Positions 1 through 12,987 are shown, counted from the first letter of the stretch. The stretch is 64,000 nucleotides of DNA from Aphis gossypii (GCF_020184175.1 NC_065531.1:67550604-67614603); one strand, 5' to 3'. A program made the numbers and translations. The notes: generated by a model from the sequence alone, not told the origin.

Positions 1-311
1 TTTGCTCATGTATTTTTTTAGAGTTCTAATCTTTCCTATTTGTGCTACTAAAGAAGTACTATGATTTAATAAAATGAATTCCTAAAAATGATAAAATGAA
101 ATATGACAACATTAAACAAAATAAAACGTAAAAAATAGTAATTAAATAAATATGCCTGCAGCAATATACTGTATTGATAAAAGTATTCAAGACTTCATTT
201 TGCATTTATGCACACGTGTATTTAAATGTAATTACATAAATTGGTTAAGAAAATGAAGGTAGTGCTAGTGCATTAAATCTTTTAGCCTAAAATTGTCTGT
301 TTTTACTGCAG

Positions 312-1845
312 GTTTGTATTGCAGGGGATTACAAATCTGTCAAAGTATATTGGATGGCTGGAAAATCTGAAGATGATTCCCAGTTAGATGAATTATTGCA
401 TACGTTAAGTGGCCCACTGAGACATGAATTATCTGTATTAAGAATCATGGGTGAAGTTCCAAGAATACAGTTTATTAAAGGTAAATGTTAAAAATTAAGT
501 TAATACTAGTCTAATGAGTTTCACGGTGTACTAATAACAAAAATTATTCTTAATATTAACTTATTATTTTTTTTTTATATAAAGATAAGACCTATGCAAA
601 TGTGGCAGCAGTTGATCGGTTATTAAATAAAGCAGATTTTGGTGAAGATTTTGTACCTACTTGCAGTACCTTATTAAACAATCACCCTACAATTTTCACA
701 AGTATTGATCCAGAGATCAAAGTAATTAACTTATAAACACTCCTACTAATAATTACTAATAATATTCTAATGTTTAATATACTTTTAATCGATTTTAGAA
801 AAAAATTAAAGAATTAGAAGACAGTGAAAATCTAACAGAAGAAAATAATGACGAAGTAATAATTCCTGAAATGAAGATGGATGTTATGGGTCTTGATCAC
901 AGTGCAATAATGACCAGAGTAAGATATTATTATATAGGATAATTAGAAGAAGAATAGTGTTGCCTAGTGGCGTAATGTCTTGTTACTAGTTCAAATTGAA
1001 GTGCCAGCTGCTTTTTATCACATAATGCAACAAAAACTATTACATAAACTCCTCTATAATGACACAACACTAAAAAACTTAAATTTTTCAAAACAAATTT
1101 ATTGAAAAATTAAGCTAATAGAAAAAAAAAATTTAAAGAAGTTAACAACAATGAATGATGGCACTAAATTAACTTACTTATTAATTACGTAACAGATTAA
1201 ATTGTTGTATTAATAAACATTAATTAAAATACTAATATCAAAGTAAAATGTGACATACAATTAAATGATAATATCCAAAGAATTATTAAAAAAATTATTT
1301 TTGTTAAGTTCTCCATGCTTTATCTGGCTGCCGAAAATCAGGCATTGCATTGACTGTCTTTCATCACAATCACACTCTAAGCTCTCTCTTACCATTCATT
1401 TGTATACTAGTTTGTTACATCTTCCTTATTCTACTGAATCTAACACAAAATTGTCTGGGGAGATCCATGCATAGAACTGATGTGTTATTTATACAGATTA
1501 ATTTGATGTTAAATATTAAAAATGTATTAACATGTTTTGGTGATTATATTACTTTTCTTTTAGTTGAATATGGCCATCCAAAAGTCAAAAGCTCCTCATC
1601 GTCAACCTCATGCTGTACACAATGTTATTAAAAATACTGTACCAGAACATACTGAGGAGACTCAGTATTTATCATTTACAGATTTTGTAAAAAAAAGAAA
1701 AATTCAAGAAGCCAAATCCTTAGGTAGAAGGAGGAGTAGGTCGATCGAAAGAGAAATGTATGATAAAGACGTATCATATCAATACGAAGAGGTAGAGGAA
1801 GAAGATGTTAATATAGATGAATATCCATTTAAAATTGATAACTAA
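312..1845 (+). CDS. RBFA: Ribosome-binding factor A, mitochondrial (3' part, 5' end outside window)
   Basis: This gene assists maturation of the small mitochondrial ribosomal subunit in the matrix. Four exons are visible: 312-480, 585-721, 799-918 and 1564-1845, each bounded by AG/GT sites and joined in phase. The first visible exon encodes the typical RbfA strand-helix segment (V-x-W-M-A-G-K, then a helix ending in VLRIMGEVPRIQFIKDK), and the next exon continues with a segment rich in acidic and hydrophobic residues (LLNKADFGEDFVP). The C-terminal exon is charged, with an Arg/Ser/Glu stretch and an acidic tail ending EYPFKIDN. The N-terminal mitochondrial presequence and first exons lie upstream of base 1. 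An AATAAA at 1963-1968 is a likely poly(A) signal. The family assignment rests on similarity to animal RBFA around the RbfA fold; the acidic tail is lineage-specific. Confidence 0.82.
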
Positions 1846-2862
1846 TATACCAATATTTTTTTTTAGTATTTCTTGAATTTGGTCAGTGTAATTATACCAT
1901 TTTTATCTAGCTTCCTGTTCCTATAAATTTATTATTGATATCTAAAAAAATGTTATGATAAAAATAAAAGTTTTCATTTGATATTGGTTATAGTATAATT
2001 GTATATGTATATGGTCAGCATTATTTATTATCATTATTCATTAAAATGAAATTGACTTTTAAAAACTAATAATTTTTTATTTATAGATTTTGACTGTAGT
2101 TCTTGAAATGTTGTTTCACAACGAATAAATGAGTGTGTATGTAAATTATAGGATTGATGATATAAAATTTGAAAATCCCAGTTGCGACAGTAAAGGTTTG
2201 CTATTCCTGTTAAAGGTAGGCATTTGGTTGTCGTGCACTATGGTTAAATGACTGACAAAAAACATGGTCCACGGTCCAAATTATGTAAACATTTGATTTT
2301 AAACGATGTTTGCCAAGGTTAAATTTTGAAAATAGTTTTAATGAGTAAATATGTAATTTATGAAATTATGTTACATTTTATCAGTGAAGCAAAGTTTTTT
2401 TTTTGTTCTATCAATATTATTTAAATATAAATTATGGACCTTAATAATTAGTTTATTCATTGACTTAAAACAATTATGAGATACTCAATTTCAAACATAA
2501 TTTATAGTTGTGCTTATTTGTGTGTTGTTTATACTAACATTTTTTTTTCATATAAAATACATACAATTCTATTTTCTGAGATAGAGGGGACCAATTTACT
2601 TAACAATTGAAATATTTAACACGTGTGATAGTTTGTTGTACTTTTACTTCATGATGTAGGAATAACATTAAATAGAGCAAAATTAAAATTAAAAAATATA
2701 AATACAATAAAATACAATTTATAATTTACAAAATACAAGATACTGAAAATATATATAATATACATATCCTATACTATACGTTCTTATTTAAAGTTAATTA
2801 TTAAAGAATAGATTTGTATAAAATGTTTGTTTACTACTTAGATAGTAATTTTGTAAGGTAAG
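1846..2862. other. Intergenic region between RBFA and DHX33 3' ends
   Basis: The two flanking genes converge here. The left part holds the RBFA 3' UTR with a poly(A) signal at 1963-1968. The rest is A/T-rich with no coding potential; a T-run near 2395 and an A-rich stretch near 2690-2760 are the only notable features. The DHX33 3' UTR must end somewhere in 2400-2862. Confidence 0.6.
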
Positions 2863-4842
2863 CTATAATTCGCTATTCATTAGTACTTGATAATTATGGC
2901 GTTGGTGAACATTAGGAACAACATCAATCAACCACTCTTTGTCAATCACAGTTATATATTTCATATAAGGTTGACTGGTTTCTATGATTTCCGTGTATAG
3001 AACACAATGAGGATACGAATGAAACAATGTTGAAGTTGGATGGATTTTGCACTCTTTTTTAGCATTAACCGTTATATACTTTTTTTCCTGATTAAGATAT
3101 GCCAGATTTTCAAAAAATCCCGTCAACAGACATTTTCTGATGGGGTCAAAATTGTCTCCGCAAGATTGACCAATTGGTAAATGCAAATACCTACAGATAT
3201 CTAGTAACTGTTCACGAGCGCGATCTGCATATTCTAGATTACGAAGGTTGAGAAAATTATCATCGCACCAACTGGATTTAGACTCTTTTCTTATTTTTCT
3301 ATATGAACGGAATGTTTTTAGTAACATGATATGATCGCTGACAGATGACTTGAATTTTGTATGGGCATCTTCGGCTTGTTTCTTTTTTTTTTCCGAAAGA
3401 CTAGACACAAAAATTGAATCAGTAGACAATATAGAAACAATATTTACAATGTCTTCCATACAACCATAGTTCACTGATGATAATATTATTTTTGAGTACC
3501 TAGGGTCTAGAGGAAATTTAGTCATTTTATGACCCATTTCAGTTAAAATACTATTTTTTGTAGCGCCTAAATTTCCCAGCATATTATAAGCTTGCTCAAT
3601 TGCATCTGTCGATGGCTTATTAATGAAATCAAACTTGTAAGGATCCATATTCATGGCCAATATTTGCAATACAACATTACCCAAATTACACCTCAAGATT
3701 TCTGGTACGGGGTCTTTAGTCATTTCATCATATTGCTGTTTTGAATATATCCTGTAACAATATCCATCTGATTCTCGTCCCGCCCGACCTGCTCTTTGTT
3801 CAGCTTGGGCTTGAGAAATATTTTCTACTTTGAGAGCATCCATAGAGGTTTCTGGATGAAAACATCGAACTTTAACTTTACCACAATCAATTACATATTT
3901 AATACCGGTCAAAGTAACTGATGTTTCTGCAATGTTCGTACTCAATATGATTTTTCTAGCAAACTCATTTGGTTCTAATGACATGAATACTTTGAGTTGC
4001 TCATTGGTAGGCAATGAGGCATATAATGTTCGTACTTTTATAACAGGATAATTTCTTAGAGAAGGATCTTGGTTAACGTGCTCAATAGCAAGAGCCATAT
4101 TTTCTATTTCTTCTTGACCAGTTAGAAAAACTAAAAAATCATGGCGTTCAGGTGCTACTTTATGTAATTGAAATATTGTAACAAAAGTATCGTGAAAGTA
4201 ATCCTCTACATTTTTCTTAGCATGAAATATTTTGATGTCATGAAGCCTACCTTGTAAGTAAACAATTTGAGCATTACCAAAATAATCTGCAAATAAATCA
4301 GCATTCATTGTTGCTGACATGACAATTACTTTAAGAGGGTTTGAACTGTTTTTACGACTGTTTTGTACTCTTTTAACAATTCCAAAAAGTAAATCGGTAT
4401 TGACAGTACGTTCATGAGCTTCATCTAAAATTACACATCCGTATGCTGATAAGCTCTTTTCTAAAATAGCTGTACGTAATAGCATACCATCAGTCATAAA
4501 CTTTATTTTAGTAAAGTGATTAGTTTTGTCAATAAACCTGACTCTATAACCAACTAGGTCTCCAATTTCAGTGTTTACTTCATATGATACACGTTCAGCT
4601 AATGATATCGCTGCTACACGTCTAGGTTGTGTAACAACTACATCTTCGTCTGGGCCTAATATGTTTTCGTAAACAATTTGTGGAATTTGAGTTGTCTTGC
4701 CACTTCCTGTTTCTCCGATTATGATTAAAGTTTCATTTTTTTTAATTAAACTACAAAGTCTATCTTTTTGAAGAGTAACAGGCAAAGACTTTCGTTCATC
4801 GTCAAAATATTTGACTAAATCCATTTTACTTAAGTCATTCAT
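2863..4842 (-). CDS. DHX33: ATP-dependent RNA helicase DHX33 (DEAH box)
   Basis: A 659-residue DEAH-box RNA helicase encoded by one uninterrupted coding exon. Visible motifs in order are Walker A GETGSGKT (43-50), motif Ia TQPRRVAA (71-78), DEAH (140-143), SAT (176-178), TGQEE (241-245), STNIAETS (301-308) and QRAGRAGR (349-356), followed by the HA2/winged-helix and OB-fold regions (roughly 400-645). The C-terminal pattern (HPTSTLFHS, VVYTE-like, VIDKEWL) matches DHX33 rather than DHX8, DHX15 or DHX38. Vertebrate DHX33 is about 700 aa, so this is near full length with a shorter N-terminus. The family acts in rRNA synthesis, translation initiation and RNA sensing. An acceptor-like site just upstream of the ATG (near 4862) and a donor-like site near 5452 suggest a spliced 5' UTR. 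It shares its upstream region with USE1. Confidence 0.92.
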   Translation of the reverse strand: MNDLSKMDLVKYFDDERKSLPVTLQKDRLCSLIKKNETLIIIGETGSGKTTQIPQIVYENILGPDEDVVVTQPRRVAAISLAERVSYEVNTEIGDLVGYRVRFIDKTNHFTKIKFMTDGMLLRTAILEKSLSAYGCVILDEAHERTVNTDLLFGIVKRVQNSRKNSSNPLKVIVMSATMNADLFADYFGNAQIVYLQGRLHDIKIFHAKKNVEDYFHDTFVTIFQLHKVAPERHDFLVFLTGQEEIENMALAIEHVNQDPSLRNYPVIKVRTLYASLPTNEQLKVFMSLEPNEFARKIILSTNIAETSVTLTGIKYVIDCGKVKVRCFHPETSMDALKVENISQAQAEQRAGRAGRESDGYCYRIYSKQQYDEMTKDPVPEILRCNLGNVVLQILAMNMDPYKFDFINKPSTDAIEQAYNMLGNLGATKNSILTEMGHKMTKFPLDPRYSKIILSSVNYGCMEDIVNIVSILSTDSIFVSSLSEKKKKQAEDAHTKFKSSVSDHIMLLKTFRSYRKIRKESKSSWCDDNFLNLRNLEYADRAREQLLDICRYLHLPIGQSCGDNFDPIRKCLLTGFFENLAYLNQEKKYITVNAKKECKIHPTSTLFHSYPHCVLYTEIIETSQPYMKYITVIDKEWLIDVVPNVHQRHNYQVLMNSEL

Positions 4843-6046
4843 TATTAATCTTCTGTGGCCTAAAATTTAAATACATATTTTACATTATTAATGGAAAATT
4901 TTAAAGTATTAATAATAACATAAGTAGCAGTGTTTGGAAAGAATACAGTAATTATATAAATGTCTAAACATTTTTTTTTTCATTTAAAAATTGAAACAGT
5001 ATTTATATTTTAGGAAATACATTTTTACTATTTATATGTAATAAATTATATAATTCACTTAAAATAAGAATTCTTAAACTGAAAAGAGACAATACTAATT
5101 TTTAAATATTTTTGAGTATACTATATTTACATTTAACTAATTAAGAACCTTTTAATGAGAAAATGATTTAATGTGTAATTTCTATTCAAAAACTATTGTC
5201 TCATTTCTACTAATTATGATTAACTTTTAAATAAATAAATAAAATTATCAACTTGATGAATGCATTCAATTTTTTTTATGAATATGAATATGAAAACATT
5301 CCTTTGGATAAATTAACTTAAATGTAAAGGAGTTCAGATTTTAAGTTAACTTTCTAAGCACTGCTTAGTACTACTAAACATTTTTAGTAAAAATAATTTA
5401 TTTTTAATGCATATTTGATAAATGTAACTCAAAATAAAACATACTCACTTTATTAAATCATATGAATTTTAAACAAGTGCGTCAAAACCTCAAATAAACG
5501 TCAATACACTTGACAACTTGATCCTAATGTACGTGAACTGTTTGAGCGCAACATTTAAATCCTGTATAATAATTAATAATTGATAGGTAAACACAAGCCA
5601 ATTTTCAAGATTTAAAATTTGAATTCAACATTCACGTGCTTTATATTATCAAAGTTAAAAAAATAATTGATAACCATTGTTGAGTGCTGTGATAATAATG
5701 CTATAATATAATCCAAAATCCTTATCTAGAATTTGATATTAATCGCGATTCGTGTCCAAAAATTAAATAGTCGTTTAAATATTTACCTATTTAATTGTAA
5801 AATTTGTCTAATAAACATTAATAAATTCCAAAATAATTTTCAAAATTTAACCATAGATAAAAAACTACCAAGTAAGTTTTCCCCTGTTTAAAGTAAATGT
5901 TTTCTATTCACCTAATATCTAATACACAGTTTTGCTGTTAAATATTATTAGTAGTATATTGACAATTTAAGCAAATGTATATTATATTTTCATTTATTTT
6001 TAACAATTTGATTCAATAATTGTAATGAAATTTATTTTTAGAAAAA
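4843..6046. promoter_or_regulatory. Shared upstream region of DHX33 (-) and USE1 (+)
   Basis: The start codons of the two divergent genes are about 1.2 kb apart. On the minus strand there is an acceptor (TTTTAG at about 4862) and a donor (GTGAGT at about 5452), implying a DHX33 5' UTR intron. On the plus strand GTAAGT at 5872 and TTTTTAG ending at 6041 define a USE1 5' UTR intron. Transcription start sites therefore most likely lie in about 5460-5860. A palindromic CACGTG E-box sits at 5633-5638. The rest is A/T-rich with no other coding signal. Confidence 0.5.
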
Positions 6047-7385
6047 ATGGCTATAACCAGATTAGAAATAGATGTCAAAAGACTATTGTTGGTTTGTGAA
6101 GAAATGGCTCAAAATAATTCATCTGATGATTGGCGGTTAAGCAAAGTAGATATTATATTTTATTATTTAGATAAATCATTAGGTTTTAAATTTCATATTT
6201 TCATTAAATTAATGAAGTTGGGTCTAATTAAAGTTTAATCTATCAAAAAAGAATTTCTTTTTTTTATATTATTCATAAATTTGTTCTTTAGTATATAGAA
6301 GCTGTCAGTGAAATGATTACAGAATTAATTAAAAAAAGGTAAGCAAAAATCAAATTAGAAATTTATAGCAATGAGTTATAACAGGGATATCAAATCAATG
6401 TTTTTACTCTGGTAAAAAATATAAAATTATTATTATTTTTAGGGTTGATTCTGACCTCTGAATTAGGCTTGTAATTGTAGTTAAATAAATTAATATTTGA
6501 AATGTTTAAATTATTTTATTTATTTTTGTTATATGCAGTGATCCAGACAAAGATGCAATTAACCAGTATACAAAACGAATGGAATTCCTGAAAGGATTTT
6601 TGAATACTAAAGAAATTGTAATATATCATTCTAACTACAGTTTTAGAATATAAAATAAATAGTTTATGCTTCTACACAAATGTATTTTAGGAAAATCCAG
6701 AAAAGAAATTAGTTGCACTGGAAATGTTGGAACCTGTACAGGAGTCTAATAGCCGTTCAAAAGATATTAAGCAAAAGTATAAAGTCACATATACAAAACA
6801 ATTGAGAGATGAACTTCTTGGAAGTAAATCAATTTATTTTTTATGTAAACAATAAGATGAATGGCATTTAATTGTTATAGATGATACAAATGAATTCAGA
6901 TCATCTAGGCAGCCAGATGTAGATAGTAGTGATAACTTGGACGAACTATTGAGACATCATCAAAATAAACAGGAATCTATTGCTGAAGAACTGATAGCAA
7001 TAACTCGTGGTTTACGAGAACATTCAGAACTTGCTGGAAAAATAATTAAAAAAGACATTGAAGTAATATTGTAATTTATGACAAAATGTTTATATTATGT
7101 TTAACTATTTAAATTGTTAATTTTAGATTTTAGAAAAATCATCAAAAGGTATGGATGCCAACTTTGAAAATTTAAAAAGAGAAGAACAGAGGTTATCGGA
7201 GTTTGTAAGAAAAAGCACTTGGAGGTGTTGGATATGGGTTTTAGCTGTTGCTATGGTTGCAATTTTTATAAGTATGTACTTAATTTTTTTAAGTAATAAC
7301 TTAGCAAATTTAAATAAAATGAATTCTAATTAAAATTTTGTTTTCAGAAATGATTTTATTCATCAAAGTGACCAAAAAAAATTAG
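6047..7385 (+). CDS. USE1: Vesicle transport protein USE1 (Qc-type SNARE)
   Basis: An ER-anchored SNARE for Golgi-to-ER retrograde traffic. Seven coding exons give 240 aa: 6047-6145, 6292-6338, 6539-6617, 6691-6823, 6881-7062, 7127-7271 and 7348-7385. Phases agree at every junction and the total of 723 nt includes the TAG stop. The N-terminus (MAITRLEIDVKRLL..CEEMA) and the segment LLRHHQNKQESIAEELI...IIKKDIEILEKS match the USE1 SNARE motif, including the Asp expected at the central layer. The protein ends with a Trp-rich transmembrane anchor and a short lysine-rich tail. Without splicing at 7272-7347 the frame stays open to 7333 and gives a different tail; the spliced tail (IFIKMILFIKVTKKN) resembles the vertebrate end, so I chose it. 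Animal USE1 is about 240-260 aa. Confidence 0.88.
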
Positions 7386-8784
7386 TGAAATTAAATTACC
7401 TGTGCACCTTAAAGTGATATAATATTGCAATTAATTTTGTATTGGCTGTATTCTCTCATTATTTTTGCTAAAAAGAAAAACTTATTGTCTATTAATATAA
7501 TATTATGGTATCATTGTTAATAAATATATTGTTTCTACTAATTTATTATTAATTTGTTATGATATTTTATTTAAATGGATGGTAATTTATTTTGAACATG
7601 AATCATAAACTCATCAACTAGTTGGGTTGAGTGTAGTCAAATAGTGCATACTACATTGTACTTAGTATTTAGTGCAGTATGCAAGAATTTACTTGATTAC
7701 TTAAATCCTATTTTTTTTCTTTTAAAATAATTGATAAAATATGCAGTAATACATAAACAATGACAAAGAGTGATTTGTCTCAAAGTCAGGAAGATGTTGA
7801 AAATAAAATCAGACATATATTGAGACAATATTATTAATACTTATTTTTGGACAATACTAAACCACGCATTTAACAAACCGTGAATTAAAAGTCATCCACA
7901 ATAAAGATCAAAATGATTTCTGCTATCTCCAATTTATTTTAGCCATGGGGGTTGTTTTAATTTTTTATTTAAACATAATAACGTAGGATTTATACACTTT
8001 CCATCGTACTTAGTCATCAATCTTCATATTAATTACATCAAATTTTACATAGAACCATTAAATTACAACACATTTTGTAGAAATGTGAATAATATGGTAG
8101 TATGGTACTTATATTTTTGCATAAATATGGCCAAGACTAAGAGGAGTGTTTCAACACTCAAAACACCCCAATGGCTATGAAACTGGGTCCATTGGTAGTT
8201 TTTAAAACTATATTTTTATGTGAGGGAGCTAACCTAAAGTTTCTTTTAGCCTAGGGGTGTTTTCCTTAGTTAATTATGAATAATCTAGTTGCATAACAAC
8301 GGTTTTTATTATTTTTTGAAAATTAGCAATATGACTATCTGAGGAGTTGTAAAGTACCTGTTCCAGGAAATTGTAGAAAACAGCGGAATTTATATCGTAT
8401 AATTTTTCAATATTTTTTTATATAAATACAATTCTACAATATTTTGTAAAAATTATGTTCCTCCAAAGTCCAAACAGTCTAAACTCAAAATTACAAAGTT
8501 CAAATTAAGCGACACAGTGGATACGGAATACCTAGTATTATTTGTGGGGTACATACCCACTTAACGAAACACTTGTCACGTCCAGGACACTACTATATAG
8601 GCAGTAGGCACTATTAGACACTAGATACTTATTACCTCGTCGAAAAATGCAATTAATTGTATTATTGATTTTATTGGACAGTGTGCTTAAGCTATTTGAT
8701 ATCAATGCAATTATTCAATACATGGCCATTATTTGAAAGTCGGAAAACAAGATTACTAAAAGGAAAAAAATCAATTTAATTTTT
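7386..8784. other. Gene-free A/T-rich region after USE1
   Basis: No exon or RNA gene can be supported here. The first 150 bp hold the USE1 3' end, with AATAAA-like hexamers near 7520. A segment at about 8130-8280 has short complementary stretches (an AAAACACCCC block and AGGGGTGTTTT about 90 bp later) that could be the worn ends of a small transposon, but boundaries and a target duplication are unclear. Confidence 0.45.
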
Positions 8785-9383
8785 GGAACAAATTCAGTTT
8801 AGTTCCCACATGATTTTTTCGATTTCCTCTCCCCACCCCAAAAAAATGTGTTTTAAAGCACTGAACACAAAAGTCTAATTTGAAAATTCTCACATTTTTT
8901 TACTTAAAAAGTTATACCAAAAAATAAAAACTATGAAACAGTATAAATAAACGTGATATTCAAAATAAAAATATCAAAAAACCTACTTTTTAATTTTTTT
9001 TTTTTTTGTAATTGTATGTTTTTTTATGATGGATGGAAATATGCAAAACAATTTACTGTCTAAAAACTCAAAAAAATGTGACTACGCGTGTATCGAGACT
9101 CCTCTCCTCTCTCGCAAATCGTAAATATCCCTCGACTTGCTATGCAAAACCACCTCATGTAGGTCGCAAGGTAAAAACTAAATGTATTAATCAAAGTATA
9201 CAGAATTTCACGCGTGCATGCGTGTAAATGTGTAAAATCGTAAACTTTGGGAAGATATAACTTCCAAAATAATGATTTGCGAGAATTTTTTAATTAGACT
9301 TTTGTATTTAGTACTTTAAAACACACATTCTGGGGGGGGGGAGGGACGAAAAAATCGCGTGGGAACTAAAGTGCACTTATACC
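8785..9383. mobile_element. Non-autonomous DNA element with long terminal inverted repeats (~600 bp)
   Basis: The left end (about 8785-8915) and the right end (about 9245-9383) are imperfect inverted copies over roughly 120-140 bp. Shared blocks include TTTAGTTCCCAC, ATTTTTTCG, a C-run/G-run pair, TTTTAAA followed by GTCTAATT, and GAATTTT. The interior is about 330 bp; it carries a 64-codon open frame at 9033-9227 with no recognisable domain, probably chance. No transposase is present, so this is a MITE-like or fold-back element. A diverged relative of one arm lies at about 38850-39000. I could not define a clean target-site duplication. Confidence 0.7.
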
Positions 9384-12300
9384 GAAAACTTAATGTACCA
9401 AACTACCAACCGTTTTATATTTGGCTTGTAATCCAACATCTTGTACTTCGTGATACGTCATAACTACGTATTTTGAGACTAATGATAAAAACTTCCTTAT
9501 TTACATGTTCACCAATAATGCACTAAGCGGTATTCATGGTTATAGCCTTATAGGTATTTAAATAATTTAATATATTTATGTTTTAAATAATTCGTCAATA
9601 CCTATGTATTAAAATTTTAAAGTAAATAATCTCCTAGTATTATACAAAATAATATAAATATAGAGTGATCGGATTAGTATGAGGCACTTATCATTTCAGA
9701 GAGCACTAACGTTTTTGAAAATATATATTTTAAATTATTTTAAGTCATTACAAAACAATTTTTTTCAATGTTAATCATTATACCTAATTTTTAAGTTTTT
9801 ACTCTTCTGAATGACAGTACATACATTTTTAATTTCATATTACCAAGCAGAATATTATTCTGATTATTTCGATTCATTAAAATCAAATTTCGAACAAGCA
9901 ATTTATTAGGTAGGTATATTTAATTCTAATTTATAACTTTTAAATACTAATAATTCATGAGTTTTATCAATCTAAATCTATTAAGCGTTTTTTTTTTTTA
10001 AATAATAACAATAAAAACCAAAAAAAAATAATATATTTAAAAAAAAAATTGTTTTTAAATGACTTAAAATAATATAACAAAAATATAATATTCAAAAACG
10101 TTAATAGTTTTTGAAATAATGAGTGTCATATACTCATATGTTAAAAGAACCACCAGTCCAGATATAATAACAAACCATAAACAATAAAATATTCCTCAAT
10201 TGTTTTCATTTACTTTTATATTTTGAGCGGGATTTTTTATGCAAAATCAGATCTTGACAAAACCGAGTTTTTTGTTATAACTAAAATATGAATGACTGTA
10301 TATAGTAAATACTTTAATTGTTCACTAAATATCTATATTAATATTTTCTGTACACGATAAAATGTTCAAATTATTTTGATTTTTTTAGGCATTCATAAGT
10401 ATGAGGATTTTTTTTTAGATTTTTTCAATTGTATTGTAGATAGAAAAATTTTCGCTAGGGTCAAATGGCTTAAAACGTTGATACAAGATCTTACATAAGA
10501 GTTTTTTATAGCTGCAGCATAAAATTATTAAAAATACATATAAATGCGTAATTTTTCATTTTTGTATCTATTTGAAGTTCAAATTTTGACAAAATTGATT
10601 AAAATCACAAAATGTACAAACTATTTTGTACCCACTAAAAAATGTATAAACATTCAATTGCTTATTTCTAAGGTTTGCGAATTTAATATAATATTACTAT
10701 TTACAAGAATCTAAAAAGTATATAAACACAATTAGTTTTTATAAATGATTTAAGTTATTTTGTTGTAATTCAACTATATTTGTTTTAGGGATTTGAAACT
10801 TTTAAGTTATACCTACCTGTACAAATTTTACACACAACATTTTATTTTCAAATACAACATTTTTGGCAAACATTAATTCAAAATTGTTATTCGTACAAAT
10901 GATATATCATTGAATTTAAACTTAATACATACATTACAGGAACTTATTACTCAATGGCAAAATTTAATTGACAACTACTATATAACACAGCAATTACCTC
11001 CTTTCTCTCTTTTATTTTTTATTTTTATTTATTTTTTTTAATATTAATACATTACATACAATACGATAGTATGATTATTACGGTTAATCTAATGAAATCA
11101 TAATTTTTCAAGTGAATTGAAGGACATTTTCAATTTGTCGGAATGAGTTTTGAATGAATTTACTACACCAAATAATAAAGCAATTAACACTAGTCAGGTT
11201 TTTATAAAAACAGTTCTTATTATATTTGATCAATCAAGTAAAATCAGTTTTAAACAAGATAGCAGACGTGAAAAAAGCTTATGACGTACGTGTAAGGTTC
11301 ACAAATAAGGGTACAAGTAAAAAAGCATTTTTTATGTCCATTTCATTTTAATTCAATACCTTTACATCTAAAGAAATTTATTTTCAATAATGTAAATGAT
11401 ACAACAACTAACCATACATATGTTAAACAATCTATTGTTAACTGTTTGTAGCATGAACTGTATAAATAATCTTTAAGTATATTATTTTAATTGCTATGTA
11501 GTATGTATATAAATATATTACTTTAATTATACACACGGTGTTACATAATAATAAATCTATTATTCCGCCACAGACTTTTGGGAGTCAGATAACTTTAATA
11601 CATTGTAATTTTATATTAATTCATAAATGTAATTATAGTTTATTTGTTAAATAACAAATTTTTAAACGCTATCCAGCATAATTTTTAAAACAATAAATGG
11701 AAAAATATAATTTATTACAAACTTAAATTATATAATAAAAACAGGTTATCATTTAATTAATATTCCATTTCATGCATTATTTTTTATCGTTAAATATCAT
11801 CCTATATAGAGGATTTATGTATCATAAGATTTAGATATAATAGATGTATGCGATATTTTATGTTATATACAATATACCTAATTATACCATAATAATTAAT
11901 ATGTACATTTTTATATAATAATAAAAAAGTAAAATAAATAATAATAAGGTAATATCAGTTTACATATTAAAAAATATATATATATTATTACTTATTAGTC
12001 AATATTAAGTAGTTAAAATAAAGTTGGAGATTTTGGTTATTATTTAACAAATTTTAAATTTTGTAATTTCTGATATATATTTAAAAAAAAATAAAACAAT
12101 GATTTTGTATGGTACAGTAATATATAGTCAATTTAAGTTAACTTGAGTATTGAAATGAACGATAAAAAATAGATTAGACATTCCCAGTTTAAATTTTAAT
12201 AAAATCGGATACTTAAACTAAGGATATCTATCAGTTTTAGTTATTTTGTTATAATTCAAAAATATTCGTGGGAATTGAAATGTTTAAATGACTAGTATTA

Positions 12301-12720
12301 ATTTTAACTATTCAGAATGCCATTTAAAATATTTAGATTAATTTTAAGCAATTAAAGCAGAGCGATTACCTATACTTGTCCACTGCTTAAGAATCTATAA
12401 TATATTTGTATAGAAACATATTATTGTATGTTATTGTATATTTTATTTGAGCGATTAATTGATGTACTAACGTCGCGCTCATTACTGCATGAAGTGACTA
12501 CATTATAAGACATATAAGGAACTCGAAACATGCACGTTATGGATAGCTAAAATTATATTAAAAATCATATAAAGCCTAAAATAACGAAAACTATTTGTTT
12601 CGGTCATGGTGCGATGTTAAGTCGTTATTGTGCGAGGAAAAGTTTCTATCGTACAGTTACGAACATAATCAGTTTATTAAACATGGTACACATATATAGC
12701 GTCGGAGGGCTGACTGAAGG
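9384..12720. other. Gene-free A/T-rich region with degenerate dispersed repeat
   Basis: There are no supportable genes. Segments at about 10380-10800 and 12050-12300 resemble the 1.57 kb repeat at 49.4 kb. Shared phrases include GAAGTTCAAATTTTGAC, 'ATACAAGATC..ACATAAG' and 'TATTCGTGGGA.TTGAAA'. Both match in the same orientation as the better-preserved copy. Otherwise the region is simple A/T-rich sequence, including TA-rich tracts near 11970. Confidence 0.5.
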
Positions 12721-12739
12721 GAATGGCCGCGAGTGATTC

Positions 12740-12780
12740 GGTTTCAGTTGCCAGAAGCATCCCCAAGTGGTCGGTTTAGA
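12740..12780 (+). promoter_or_regulatory. Possible Wnt core promoter (Inr, weak DPE)
   Basis: An arthropod-type initiator TCAGTT places a possible +1 at base 12746. About 27 bp downstream, GGTTT at 12773-12777 matches four of five positions of the downstream promoter element. The surrounding 12700-12830 segment is less A/T-rich than its neighbours and contains repeated TTCG/TCGTT motifs, as expected at an insect promoter. The Wnt start codon lies about 240 bp downstream at 12988. This is a motif-based inference without transcript support. Confidence 0.35.
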
Positions 12781-12987
12781 TTGTCTGGCTTTGTAGTTCG
12801 TTTTCGTTCTCGTTCTGTTGTAAACGGACGGTAAATAATACGATCACTCATTTTTAAACCATGGTTTATTTAAAATCAATTACTATGCGTTATCTACATT
12901 TTTGGTGGACATAAAAACAATTTTTCTTCTCAAATTGAATAAAGAATTTTTCTATAGTTACTGTGAAAAAATAAATTGAATACGGAT

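Noticed and set aside
9033..9227. 64-codon frame inside the 8.8 kb inverted-repeat element, considered as a transposase remnant
   Set aside because: Too short, with no catalytic motif or DNA-binding pattern.
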